64,000 nt of DNA from Struthio camelus (GCF_040807025.1 NC_090942.1:40750911-40814910), one strand, 5' to 3'; shown: positions 1 through 14,000, counted from the stretch's first letter. Numbers and translations are program-made. The notes: a model not told the origin generated them from the letters alone.

Positions 1-1650
1 TTAGTGTCTATTTAAGGAGTTTCTGCTTTTGTGAGACTACTAAAATGGAGCACTTATACCTTGGGTCGCTTTATTCACGCTGTGACGCTACAAACTGTAA
101 GCAGAGCTGAGGCAAGTTCACTGAGCAGCTGGAGGTGAGAGGTAGCAACATTTTTGGCTAACACTGCTTCTTAGCTCCTCCTACGATGGTATCGTTACTT
201 TACACTTCATGAATCATAATTTTATTACATATACTTTACTAGTAATCAAACCTACCTTAAATCATACTTGCAAATTCTGTGTAGTGAGTTTTCTGAGTAT
301 TTGATCTTCTAAAGGCTGTACCTATTCAACGGGCAGAACTAAGATAGTGCATGCAGCTTTGACCGTGGTAATAGTTGCCGTTGCTTTTCTTTAATACTTA
401 AATGCAAATAATCTTCCTAGTTAAAGGCTATTGTTTCATCTCTGGTTATTTTACAGGACAATCCGAAGCACAAAACTTGGGTGAATTGTCCAAGCTCACT
501 TTAAGATATTTTTTTTCCCCCAACTCACAGCACAGTAGCAGAAAATGTGAATTAAAATGAATTGTTAGTTCAGTGCACATCTCTATGAATGCTCTATGTC
601 TGGACAAAAATAGCTAAAGTTTTAGTCCGGTTATCAGTCTTAGCTAAAACTTTTCTCCATAACTACAAGGAAAAATGAAGATACTATAATTCAATTAGTA
701 CTCTAGTTTTCAGAACCAGATTAGCGGGAAAGCATATCTTACCCTTTGGGGAAAATGCAACAAGAAGCCCAAGCAACTTTGGTTAAAAAAAAAAAAAAAT
801 CCTAACCTGGTATTGACAAACTTAAGACCAAAAATAGATGTGAAAGTTGGCAGCGTTTTAATAGTGTTTTTTTTTGCTGTCTCCATTGGGATAGTTCTCT
901 GTATCCAGCCAATTTGAATCTACACTGAACAGTTTTGAATACATCCCAGGAGATTTTTATGCTTGGTAGACGTGCCTTTGCTAAAGGGTTTGGTCTTCAA
1001 ACCCAACAAACTGGAAGTAGGAAACTATAACTAGTGCGACTTCAATTTCTAGAACAAATACATGTACAGGGTATTTTTAAGCAGCTGGGAAAAGGATTAG
1101 CAGATGGAGCAAATTATTGGGAAAAAAAAAAGAAAGTCATATAAAACCAGTTCACTTTTCCTGTATGACCAGGTAGAAACTTTTTGTGTGGAAAAGGCAG
1201 TGACTGAATAAGGGGTTTTGACGTGGTCTTACGCATCTCCAAAACTACCACGAAAAGAGTTAACAGTGCTTTAATACCAAAGCAAAGTTTTGTATCTAAC
1301 TCTGTTTACTATTCTTGGTTGGCAACCTAGATGATAAAATAGAAAGCAAAAATCTGGAATTGTCCGTTCAGTATGCTTAGAGGCCAGGAGCAGGATTTAA
1401 AATGTTTTTTGACGACTTGCTGAAACGACCTCCAAAAAAGGTAGAAATTGCGGCACCTGCAAGCTCCTTTGCTTATGTCGAAGGAAGGCTTCTTTAGAAA
1501 CGGGGAATAATTGGCAGGTCACAGCTCTTTGCAGAAGGATCGGCGTGCTGTGATGGACCGCAGGGAGAACGCAAGTCGGCGAGGTGCCGCTGTAAAAAAC
1601 GAAGGAAAAGAGGTAAAGGGTCTGCGAGCCCCCCAATTAATAACAAATGA
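1..1650. other. Unassigned region upstream of CCT2, possibly the 3' UTR or flank of an upstream gene
   Basis: No coding exon is recognisable here. The stretch is AT-rich, with A and T runs (for example near 786-800 and 869-876) and no long open frame. In human, FRS2 lies just upstream of CCT2 on the same strand and has a long 3' UTR, so part of this sequence could be that UTR. This is inferred from gene order only. I see no decisive polyadenylation signal. Confidence 0.25.
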
Positions 1651-2041
1651 TGTTTCTGTGCCAGCCGGCTGTCGCGGCTGCGCGCGCAGCGCTCCAGGAA
1701 AGCCGTGCCCAGGGCACAGCTTGCGCTAGGGCCCCGCAACGGGGACGCGGGCAAACACAGCCAAGGCCGCGCGTGGTGGCGGGAGGGATCGCGGCGGGGC
1801 GGCTCAGCTTCGCTCGTCGACCAGCCTGCAGGGCCCCGGGCCCCGCGGCGGGCTAACGGCCTCCCCAACGGCCGCGGCCGCCGCTCCCAGAAGGCTGCGC
1901 GCTGCCGCCGCGGGCGGAAGCGGCCGCTCCTCTGACGCAACTTCCGGGAGCGGCTCGTGGGGGGGCAGGGGGTGGGGCGGCGGCCGGGCGCTGACTCTTC
2001 GGGCGTGGGAGACGACGGTCGGCGGCGGAGTCAGCGGCACC

Positions 2042-2044
2042 ATG
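2042..2044 (+). CDS. CCT2: CCT2 coding exon 1 (start codon only)
   Basis: The ATG sits in a good initiation context (GGCACC before it) and is the only residue this exon encodes, since exon 2 opens directly with the codon for Ala2. The next bases are GCGAGT, so the intron must start with GC rather than GT. No GT donor near the ATG gives the conserved N-terminus. Confidence 0.8.
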
Positions 2045-5000
2045 GCGAGTCCCGGGGCGGCGGGGAGGGGCGCGGGGCCGCGGCCGTGGGGCAGCTCCGC
2101 TCGTACATACTCGCGCGAGGGCCTGGCGGTCCCCTCTTCCCTCTCCCCTCGCCAGCTTTGTCCGGGGGCGGTTGCGGCGCTCACGCGGGGGAAGGGGGGA
2201 GGGGACCGTTGGGTCTGGAAGGTTCTAGAGCGCGCGCGGAGCGGCCGTTAGGGCGCGACCGGGCCGGGCCGGCGCGTGGGGCCCGTTGGGACCCGCCGCG
2301 GGGAGGCTCCCGGGGCCCGCGGGCGGGCGGGCGGGCGGGCGGCCTGGAGGAGAGGTTCCCGCGGCCCGCCCGCGCCGGCCGCCCGCAGCATGGCTGACGG
2401 GGAGGCGGGCGGGAGGCCGCTTCTTTACTCCCCCCAAAAAGAGAGGCAGAGCCGTGTGCTCGGGCATGAAAGCCTGCTTTTAAAGGCCCCTGACGTGCTG
2501 AGAGCCGCTATCATGCCGTGCGGAGTCTCCTACCGCACCCTTGATAGCCGGTTTTTATTTTTATTTTTTTGTTTGTATTTTTTGTCAAGACGGTGTTGTA
2601 AGGGACATGAAGCCTGTAGCAAAAATCGTGTGCTGATCACGCAGCAAAGTGAAAGGCCGCTGAGTTGTATTAGGAGGGCTGAAACATTTGCCGTTTTGGG
2701 ATTTCCTGACTGACAAGGAACTCAAGGAGTTAAATAAGTATTAGTTTTTATTTCAGAAGCGTGTATTCATTACTGCAAATATAATTTGCATGGAAATGAA
2801 AGCATAAAGAATTAGATTTTGACACAAATATAAAAGCGCTGATGTGCTCAGTAGCCAGATTTCTTAGATTCCACTGATTTTACGTACCTTTGCTTTGTCT
2901 GGCTCTGATGTCGAGCCACACAGGACAGCAACACAGAGATTGCTATAAGGTAAGATACTGGTCGAAGCCTTCCAGGCTTGTAGATATTATGATTATCACA
3001 TAGCATCCGCAGCAGAGAACTTAGGAGAGTATACTTTTGAGTATACTTTTTATCAAAACCAAATGGACGAGTACAGAAATAGAACACTTTAAGGAAAAAA
3101 AAAAAAAAAAAGATGTTCTGGATTGTTAGTGCCTGTGATGCGTCTTACTAAAGCTATAAAAGTCTTCTGATGTTAACTCTTTTTTTTTTTTTTTTTTTTT
3201 TCCCTTTAGGCATCCATTTCCCTTGCTCCCGTGAATATTTTCAAGGCAGGTGCAGATGAAGAAAAGGCAGAAACTGCTCGATTGGTAAGTTTAATTCTCT
3301 AAGAAACTGATAACACTTTGTGTAATTAAGCTTGATGTTTTCTCCTATTAAACGTGCTTTTAATTTATGGTAATATGGAACTTCAACTGTCTGCTATTAG
3401 TCCTGTTACATGTCTGTGAACAGGAGATAGAAGTAGGAGGAATGTTTTCTTTATACGAACATTTAGGAAACGTTGTGAAGGTTAAGAAACGAAGTAACCT
3501 ATTCCTTAGATCAGAAGCTTGACGTTCATTGAAAGGCTTTTCTTTCCGTCATGAGACATGCTCTTATGATCTGTGAAGATAATTGTTTGGTCTAGTTATC
3601 AAAATGTAGCAGTTAAAAAAAACTTGGAACCATATCCTGCTGAAAGGAGTATGGCGGTGGAAGGGTTGGCTTAAGATGTCCCATTGGAAGCGATAGTCTA
3701 GCGTTTACTCCTTGTTTTAGAGTAGAAAAAAAACTTTTCCTAAGGTATATTTGTTTTCCTTTCAGTCATCTTTTGTTGGTGCTATTGCTATTGGTGACCT
3801 GGTCAAGAGCACTCTGGGACCTAAAGGCATGGTAAGATAGCTACAAGTCCTCGGATATCATACCTGTAAAAGTAGTATTAATAGTTACAGTATGTTTTCA
3901 AGCACTATTCTAAATCTTGCATCTTGTAGGACAAGATTCTTTTAAGTACTGGAAGAGATAGCACGGTAACAGTGACCAATGATGGTGCAACCATCCTGAA
4001 AGCTATTGGAGTTGACAACCCAGCTGCAAAGGTCTTGGTTGGTGAGTTCTTAACTGCTTGCCATTGCTGCATTTCGGACTTCTCCGTTTGTAGTTTTATT
4101 TTGTAGTTGTCCTTAGAATAAGATTTTTCAAATAGCATGAAAAATTAAAGGAAAGAGGAGAGGAATTCTTGAAGTAAGGACACGGGAATATTACAAGAGT
4201 TTCAGAACTCTGCAAGAATAAAATTGAGGTATATGCTGCTCTTGCAAGACTGTTCTGACATAGTGACGTTGTTTTCCCTCGACCCTCCTTTGTCCCAGGA
4301 GCCAGAAGGGACAGAAGGCAGCTCTATGCCTTTCTTTCTTCTTGAGTAAAACAGGAGCAAAAATGTACTGGGTGCTCTCTGGTTCTCCCCAATTTAAATC
4401 TCTTTGCTACCTGATTTACAGTGTTCTCTGGACAGAGTTTACCCTTGTCATCAGCTGTCTTAATGTGCAAACAGTCCAGTTCTAATGACGAGCAGCACCC
4501 TGAGTAGTCTGCTGTGTTTGCTGAGTTCTTGTTTGTCAACAGTTCATGTGACGTATGTGGTTATCATATTCTGTGATCCTGTGTGTGTACCTCAGAGCTT
4601 CTATCTGGCCTTAGTTCCTCTTGATGACCTTCCTTGGGAATGGACAGAGTAACTTTGGATCGTTGGCAGGCCAGAATTGATGTGTAGGTTGCAAATGAGG
4701 AGCAGTCGTTTGAAGGATGCTGAATTTGATTTGTATCTCTAGTTGTTGTGTGGCTATAACTTGACAGCCTCTTTAAACCATCTAGGAACAAGATTCTTTT
4801 TTCTTCTCCAAGCTGACGTGAGATAAAAATATTTGTACTTAAAGCTGGTACCTTTGAGCATGGTATTTTGAATCAAGACATGAATAGAGTGTTTTTTTTT
4901 TTTTTTTTTTAAAGATATGTCAAAGGTTCAAGATGATGAGGTTGGTGATGGAACTACATCTGTTACTGTGTTGGCAGCTGAATTACTGAGGGTGATGTAT

Positions 5001-8000
5001 TACAATTTTTTCAGATGTTTCTAGGTTTGGCAATGTAGTCCTGAGACAGCAATAAGAGGCAGTACCATTAATTGAGGTTTATGAAGAAGGTTCTCAGAGT
5101 ATAGCAAGGCTTTTTACAGTGCTATTCAATTTGATAGGGAAAAAACCCTTAGATATTGCCTTTTTACTCTTCTTGGTATTTTAAATCTCAATTCCTTGTG
5201 TTATTATTTTATAACTTCACAACTTATTTTAACTTGGTACCTTTTTGAAACTTATTTTCTCACATTCATTATGCAAGTAAAATACAAAAGTGGTCACACT
5301 GCTATAGCTGACTTTTTGGATTTTGCACTGAGCAGCATGCAGCACTGCTTAGTTTTGATGTTCAGTCCTTTAAAATCCTTTTCCACAAAGTTTAAAAAAA
5401 AAAAAAAGTATGTTAAATATTATTCCTCTGTGCGTGAGACATCGATTCATATTGTTTATTTAAACAGTGCGTGCTGAATGCTGCCAAACTCTAAATCTGA
5501 AAATAATAGGAAAGAGACTTTAAAAGTGAGGAGTTCTTGTTAACCAAACTCTGACAGTAAATTTAGTGGCCGTGATTCCTGGATCAAGATCAAGAGCATC
5601 TAAGAAGTGATTGTTCAACTTGCTGATTTCCTTGCAGAAATGGAGTTTTAAGATTTTTTTTCCAACTACCCCTTGAGTTACAGGTATAAGTGAACAGGAA
5701 ACTGATCTCACCCATGAAGTGAAAGATAACTCTTTTTAAGTATGTGTCTGGTTGCTATTCATATGACAGCTATGGTTTTTATTAATCCAAAATTTTACAA
5801 GATATTCCAAGGGCAGATCCCATTTGTCTAGATTGGAAAAACGGGCAATACAGTGACTAGAATATTCTCCCTTCCTTTTAGTTGTCCACTTTAATTGGAT
5901 TGTTATAGCTGTTTGGCTTCTGTTTACATTCAGAATTTTCTGATTGCTCTGAAATGTTTTTCCTAATTACTCTAAATATATGGTGGAAATAAAATAATTA
6001 TTAATTCTATTTAAATAGGAGGCAGAATTGCTGATTTCGAAGAAGATTCATCCTCAGACCATTATTGCAGGTTGGAGAGCAGCCACAAAAGCTTCAAGGG
6101 ACGCTCTTTTGAAAGCTGCTGTGGATCATGGGTTAGTAATGTACATTTGCAATAGCTCCCTATGTAAACTGTTCAAGATTAAAACGTTGGAGAGAATTAT
6201 ATAACATTAGGAAATTCCTCACGTTGCTTTGAATAGTGTAAGGGCTGAATGTATGATTGATGTGAACAGTTAAAGAAAAAATAGCCTTTTTTCTTAGATG
6301 GACTACGGAAGCTTTGTGAAATTACTTAAAATTATTTCTGATGTACAGAAACGTATGAGCAATGACTTGCTGCCCAGAATAAAAATCTGAGCTGTTAATT
6401 TGTATTTTATACTCTGATTTTAAATGTGCTTATTTTTTTTCCAGATGCCTTGAAAGTTGTTTAAAACTGAGAGCAAAGGTTTTATTCTTCAAACCGTCAA
6501 TTTAAACTACTTATTAAAAAATTACCCATCACAGATACCAATTCAGTAGTCCAATGCAAACGCTTGAATGTATTTTGAAGTGAGAGATTTTTGAAAGTCT
6601 TAGCTAGAAATTGGTGCTTCTTCTTCTTTACTATGTTATTTAGAGAACCTGGGAAGAAACAGTTCCTGGTGTTTGACTTAGTGAGCTGTGCAATTTATTG
6701 TTCTGCTCATGAGCAGAATAGATTTTAAATGTGCTACCACGTTTCCCAGTCAGAAGTCTCAGTGAGGTGACATCTTGACATAAAAGTTGATGACAGAATA
6801 CCTGTTACCATGGTATCTTACCAAACTGGCAAAATCAGGTCAATTTTCCTAAGTCATTGTAAGACTAAATTGTTGTTAGTTACTGTTAATTGTCCTTGTT
6901 TTAACAACAGCGTTTTGACGAAAACAGGTTAAAATATAATTAAATTTCAAAAAGTATTTCATCTCTTGACTTCTCTGGCTTCAAAATGAGTAGGGATGTT
7001 ACTTTTGCAAAGTGTTTTGAAATATGTATGTTAAACTAGTCAGTGTAAATAACTTTTGCTCATATGTATGGGAAACGCAGGTGTCAAAATGTCATCCGTT
7101 AAGTATATACATACGCGTATGTATGTCTTTTTGCTAGCAGGAAAATAAACTTCTTTTCACAAGGTACTTTAATTGAACTCATATCTCAGATAGTAGTTTA
7201 TGTTCTGAGACACTGGGGGAATTCTCTTTATCGTTCCTCGAAATGGAATATGATACAGATAGATGGAGGTTAGAAAAAGCAGAGGGAGGCTTTACCATGA
7301 TGGGTTAGTCATAGCTAAGGCTTCAGAGTTTCCAGTTTAATTGTACTCACTTTATTTTAGTGATGATGAAGTGAAATTCCGTGAAGATTTGATGAACATT
7401 GCGGGAACTACTCTTTCTTCAAAATTACTAACTCATCATAAAGATCACTTTGTCAAGTTAGCTGTAGAAGCTGTTCTTAGGTTGAAAGGTTCTGGTAACT
7501 TGGAAGCTATTCATGTTATCAAGAAACTCGGTGGAAGTTTGGCTGATTCTTACTTAGACGAAGGTAAGTCTTTTTACGTTGGCTAATAGTGCACTTGAAA
7601 AAAGAAATAGTTAAAGTTACACATGTGTATGCAAATTTGTTTCAGGAAACGCTATGTTATTACTAAATTGAATAATCAATATCAGTTTTTGTAATTTAGA
7701 TGAACTGTTCTTTTTTAATCTGAAGTCTTATAAGATCTTCCTACTACTACAGGCTTTTTACTTGACAAGAAGATTGGTGTAAATCAACCAAAAAGAATCG
7801 AAAATGCAAAGATTCTTATTGCAAATACTGGTATGGATACAGATAAGATTAAGGTATGTGATGGAACTGCTATTTTGAAACAACTTTTTTTTGTGAAAGG
7901 AATTAATTTTTAGACTAAACTCTTTGTTTTCTTCAATTTAGATTTTTGGCTCTCGGGTTAGAGTGGACTCTACAGCAAAGGTTGCAGAAATAGAACAGGC

Positions 8001-11000
8001 AGAAAAAGAAAAAATGAAGGAGAAGGTAGAGCGTATTCTTAAGCATGGAATAAACTGTTTTATTAACAGGTATGCATTTCCTTGGAAAAGGGGTAGAGTT
8101 TATAATGCAATTACAAAGTAGCAAGATTTTAATATTGTGTGAGCGTGAAGAACACTTGTTATGCCCCTATCTGTAAAATGATGTATTATGGGTAGCTTAA
8201 TAATTCATTAACTTCAGTGAGGCCAGTATTTCTTTCTGTGCTTCCCTTGCCTCTTCCCGCCCTCCACCCTTTTTCTAAAGGTTTTAGTTAATTGGGGGTC
8301 CATGTTTTAACCAGCTGAAAGCTTGGAGTAAGGGAAGCAATGTCACCATACTTCTATGCTAACGTATTTATTCACTTATAAATGACAGTAGTGTTACCCC
8401 GCTTTGAGGGAGGGAAATTGGTACTGAAAGAGTCTGTGCTGCTGAATACATTTAGTTCAAATTGAACCAGCTATGTTTTATCCTTCATTAAAATGCTGGT
8501 GCTGGAGTACTGCTCCAAATTCAAGGCGGTTTCAGAGGGCTCTGTGCTTCCTGCTATGAACCTTCTACAGACTACTTTGGAAGTATGGAAGATAACCATT
8601 TTAATTTAGTGATTTTTTTCAGGTCACAAGAAACGTCAAAATCCAAATGGTTGATTTTTATTAGCAGTATGCGTCTCTATTAAAGTATCACAGTGCAAAA
8701 AATCCTTTGGTTATTTAATGATACGAGAAATACTTCTGCCTTTCAGTAATTTGCATCTGAACGAAGCTGCCATACATATGAGCAACTTTGATAGTTGGTA
8801 TTTCAAGTGTGTGGTCTAGTTGGTGTAGTCTGCTAGGAAGCTGATTAGCTAGCACCACGCCAAAGGAATTTCAAGAGTGGCGTTGCTTTCCACGGTAGCA
8901 AAGATCTCCTTTTTCAGGACGTAGTGTATTTTGTAATACATCTTCAAAATATATGTTAGATATTTATGAGAACTACTATGCACTTGTGGATCTTATAGTC
9001 CCTTTACCTATGTCATGTTTCACATATGTTATCTTCAAGTGTATGTAAAACCAGTATGTGTCCAATGGACATGGTGCAAATATAAAGGAGTCAGCAGTCC
9101 TATAATTAAACAGATGGAAGAATCCTTTGAGGTAGGCAAAAAAAAAAAAAAAAATTGAGACTCCATCCCTGTCATCTACTATGCTTGCAATAAAGGTGGT
9201 TGTCCTAAGGAAAATCAAGTAGCAGTCAGCTGTTGTAATGAGGCTGGTGGCAATCCAATTAGGTTGACTCTGACTTCTGGTTTTATTCATTTATTTACTG
9301 ATAAATGGACCTCTGCTTCTAGGCATGCTGTAGATCTATCTCTGTGTCAGATACTGTAAGCATTAGCCAGTTAAATAACACTGACAAGATGCTTGGTGGC
9401 GGTCAAGCCTATTATGGATCCATTAGGAATATTTACCCAGCAATGCCAGTTGTCTCCTTTGAAGACAGAGCAAAAGCATCTTTTTTTGAGAGAGATGATA
9501 CCTCCCAGCTCCTGCCGAATCTCCACAACACTCTCAATCTCTAATTTAGAAAGGAAAAAAATAATTTGGCATAGCCCTTCTAAATGGTTATTGACCCTGC
9601 TTTGGATGGCTACTTTTAATAAAGATACATTTTTATGTATAATTATAAATACAGAAGCACATACTCTCTCTGATCTGCTGTCTGTATATATTGCAAGACT
9701 GGAATTTCTTGTTCCTGTAGTCTGTGCTATTTGGGTTTCGTATTGGTGAAGGAATTAAAGACGTTTCTTTTCACATTGTAGTGCACCCAGTAATGGGCAA
9801 CTAAATGCCCACTAGGTGCTTGCAATCAGAGGATTTGGAATTTAAAGCATATGGGTCCGTGTGCAGTGGCAGTGTGTCTTCAGGGGCAGTGTATTTCAAA
9901 GACCTATAGCTATTTGACTCTGTTTTGGTTTGTTTGTTAGTTTTTAATGTGTTTTCCTGTCACTGCTGTTTGTTTGTTTCTGCATGGAGTGACTTTTTCT
10001 GCGTGCCTCACATGTTGACTGCTTCTGTCACTTCTAGAAATCTGTCCATGTATATGTTGCTGAGAATCAGATATCCTTTGTTATGGTGGTGTTTTAAAAG
10101 GTTTGTTTTTTGTGTAATGTGAACATGTGCCTATGTTTTAATTGTAGACAGCTGATTTACAACTATCCTGAACAGCTCTTTGGGGCTGCTGGTGTTATGG
10201 CTATTGAACATGCAGACTTTGCTGGTGTAGAACGTCTGGCTCTTGTTACAGGTATGGAGAACGTGCTGTAGTACTGCATTGGCAAAGTCATGTTATTTGT
10301 TGATCTCTACTAAATATTACTGCTTGATTGACTAGTTTGTACTTTCTTTTAACTGTTAAGCAAATCTGTGAATGTGAAAACTGCTTAGAACGAGCATTAC
10401 TTTGAAGTACAAACATGGAGTGCCTTACGAAGTTGACCAAGAGTAACTGAAATTATTTTGTTGAATTAACAGCTATTGTATGAATTTCAGTACTGCTTCA
10501 ACAGCGGTTAGCGCGTTTTCTGTCTTCAGTATTATTCTTTACATTTTAAATGTTCATTTTGATTCTGAGTCCTCCCTGCACACTGATTCAAAAATATTTT
10601 TCCCTAGCAATTGTGAATAAAGGTTCTTAATGCTGTGAAATAAAATTCCGCATTTAGTGTGCTAGTTAGTATTTTTCTTTAATATTTTAAAAATACCTAT
10701 TTTCAGATAAGTCCCTGCTTGATAAACTACCAAAGTGTTTGTTTTCTGTGGCTAAGATGAAACTTAGGAAACGTGAGATGACGCATCTACAGGTTCATTA
10801 ATACCATTTTATTATAAACGGCAGTTGTTTGATTGTAACAATACAGAAGACTAGAGTCATTCTGTGTTAAAAACGTGGACCGGAGTAGTCAATTTGAGGT
10901 AGACTTCAAATAACATGGGCAATTGTAGGATATATTCAGTAGTGAACAGTGTCAACATGATTCTAGTAGCTAGTGAAAATGAAACAGCTTCTGGGAAGGC

Positions 11001-14000
11001 TGCAGATGATTCTGGTTGCCTAAGTTATTTAGCAGTAACTGGAACTGGTTAGCTGGAACATAATCAAAAACTGAATACTAATGTAATCAGGAGAATGGAG
11101 AACTTGCTTTGTTGGGAGAAAGAAAAAGATACTGGCTGTAGTTTAGCTTAGCAAAATTACAGACAGGTACATACAACTCCAACTTTAGGTAAATTGACAT
11201 AGGCAGATGCTTCAGTGAGAGGAACATCGCTTATGCTCGAACAAATTCAAAACAGTTTTTACAGGCAGAGCTGGTGGACCATATTGGATCAAGTAGTATA
11301 GCTGAAAAAATCAGGGAAGCTCTTAAGCACAAACTCTCTCTCTACCTGCAAATCTTGTCTTGCCTTAGACCACTAGCACTGCAAGCTAATGTGGAATAAA
11401 AGTACATAGACTGGGAATGAATACCCGTAAGTAATCCTCTAATGGGAAGAGTGAAGTAATAGAACAGTATTCCATCCAGAGGCAGTTTGCTCTTTCTAAT
11501 ATCCCTTTTGTTTACAATAGAGGATTAGAGCAGTTTATGGATAGCATGCAACATGGCTGCTATAATGTACCACCAGACTCTTGATTCGGGACAGTTGTGG
11601 CAAGTCTTTTTCAGCCGTGTAGTCAAGCAAACAAAAGGAATGCTGGCACAGACACAAGTTTAAAAACATGCGGATTTGATTTAGTATTTTATAAGTACTT
11701 CAACTGTAAATGCTACTAAAAGTTTAAACAGATCATCGTTATTTACATTTCAGGGTTGGTATATATCAACACAGTCTCTTATCCAGAGAGAACTCAGAAG
11801 CATTGTAGCTGTTGTAGTTTTTGTGGCATAAAACAAAATATTGATGTTCTAAGGACTTGTCAACAACACTGTCTTATGCTGACATTGGAAAAACTTGGCT
11901 TATCTGTTTTGTTACCTTAAATTTATTTTTGGGCAATTATGCAGATGATTTTTATTTTCATCAGATTTTGTTTTTCTTGGTTAATCCCTGCTGCAGTGGA
12001 TGCTTTCATCTTGAGCTCGTTGACTATAGTGTGATGTTACATTTGTAGGTGGTGAAATCGCATCCACCTTTGATCATCCTGAGCTAGTAAAACTAGGAAG
12101 TTGCAAGCTAATTGAAGAAGTCATGATTGGTGAAGATAAACTCATTCATTTCTCTGGAGTGGCTATGGGTAAGTGTCTTACTATTAACGGCACATTGCAG
12201 CATTGGTGTTACCCTACCTTAACACCGTTCAGTTACCAAGTTGGCATAAGAAATTTGGAATGATTCTTATAACTATTCTTATTAAAGCCTTGCTCTTTAA
12301 TAAAACATGAATCCTGCAAAGATGTATGTTCATAGTTAATTTTTTTTCATTTACATAACGTTATACTCATGCATAAACTTTTGTAAGGATGGGATCCAAA
12401 ATTTCTGCTGTTTACACTTACCTTGGTAGATTGAATTGGCAGGAAAAGTAGCAACCTGTCATACTTTAAGAACTTCATAGCTTGTTGTTCTGATATGTGC
12501 CAATACTGTTAAGTTTCCAGGGGGTTGTTTTGAGATAACATCTTCATTTTCTATTAAAGAAGGTATTCTGCAGCAGTTCGTTGATAAAAACAGTAGTGTG
12601 GTATTAATTATTGCTTTCTCCCTGTGCAGTGTCGTCATGCTTTTTTTCCCCCTAGATTTATCCGTCTGCATAAAACTTGACTGCAGTGATAGTAAAACAA
12701 ATGCTTTGTGGTAGCCTCTTTCTGTGTCTCGTCAAACTCTTGGTCTGTCTTTGTTGAAGTAATTTTTAAAAATCTTTTTGCACTGGACCTTTTTAGGTGA
12801 AGCGTGCACCATAGTTTTGCGTGGAGCAACACAGCAGATTCTAGATGAAGCAGAGAGGTCTTTGCATGATGCTCTCTGTGTTCTTGCCCAGACCGTGAAG
12901 GACACCAGAACTGTTTATGGTGGAGGTGAGTATTAACGTACTTTGTACATAGTGTACATTTTGTATTATTATTCAAGTCAGATATAAAACACTGGTGTGT
13001 CTTCAATGAATAGGTTGTTCAGAGATGCTGATGGCTAACGCTGTTGCAGAACTTGCCATCAGAACACCTGGCAAAGAATCTGTTGCAATGGAGTCTTTTG
13101 CAAAGGCTTTGAGAATGGTAAGTTTTAATCAAACTGATGAACGAATAGACATAAAGTTTCGAGAGCTGATTATTTACTAACTTCTGGCATCAAGTAGTTA
13201 CTTTTAGGAAACCAGAAGTTTGAAAGAGAAGCAAAGAAGTGGAATTTAGCAATATATCTTGGGTGAGGGATAGGAAAAATCTTCCACTCTCTTTCTTTAA
13301 AATGAGGTATTTTAAAAATTAGGTATATTATAGAATTATCAGTGTTCACTTGTTAGTCATCTTATTAGTTTTTGCTTCTCTGTGTGCGCAGTCAAAAGAG
13401 CAGCAGAAATAGCACATACAAATGTCAGTTGATTTAGTTGACTGCTGATTTATATGACTACTGATTTTGGGGAGAAAAGAGCAACTCTCTGATTTCGTTG
13501 ATGGTCTTATATTGATACTCTAGTACTATCTGATTCTATTCGTGCTCGAACACTATCTAGAAGTTTCTAGACTTGCATTGATGATTGCATCTTGGTTTGG
13601 GAAAAAAGTATTAAAAGAAAATGCTTATAGTGTGCTAACAGCCTGTCATTTTGAAGGAAAATTGCTATCCAGTTTTCCTGTTGTAAATTAGGGTAAACCT
13701 TTCTTAGGAAATGAAAGTGCATAGGAAAATTTCTTAGGGAATTATTACCTCTTCAGTCACAGTGTGCTGTCTGCCTGTGCAATTTGTGCAGGTGTCACCT
13801 AGGCAGTGAGGAGAATGATCTGGTGGTTAACGCTTACCAGCAAACTTATGCTCTTAAAATGAAACAAATTCTGCAGCTTTAGTCTGAAATGATAAATGAG
13901 GAGACACTTTTCTTTCTGCTCATGTGAAATTGAATGACAAATCTACTGATGTACTCTTGTCCTCAGCTACAATGTAACTATATCTTAAACAAAAGGGAAT

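Larger units (their letters stand above)
1650..2480 (+). promoter_or_regulatory. CCT2: CpG island and promoter of CCT2
   Basis: The sequence changes abruptly from AT-rich to dense CpG from about 1650 to 2480, across the CCT2 start codon at 2042. It contains an ETS-type CTTCCGG at 1941-1947 and a GC-box-like GGTGGGGCGG at 1971-1980, both within about 100 bases upstream of the ATG. No TATA box is visible. This is the usual architecture of a TATA-less housekeeping promoter. The transcription start is probably between about 1950 and 2030 but cannot be fixed from sequence. Long open frames on both strands here are by-products of GC-rich sequence. Confidence 0.8.

Noticed and set aside
1804-2713. 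Several overlapping Arg/Gly/Pro-rich open frames on both strands around the CCT2 promoter
   Set aside because: They come from CpG-island sequence with few stop codons, show no family motif and overlap the real CCT2 start and intron 1.
9344-9749. Two overlapping open frames in a CCT2 intron
   Set aside because: No motif, and both lie within a 2.1 kb intron without splice evidence.
13134-13170. TGATGA followed by CTGA in a CCT2 intron, considered as a C/D-box snoRNA
   Set aside because: The boxes are only about 30 bases apart, too close for a C/D snoRNA, and no terminal stem is visible.
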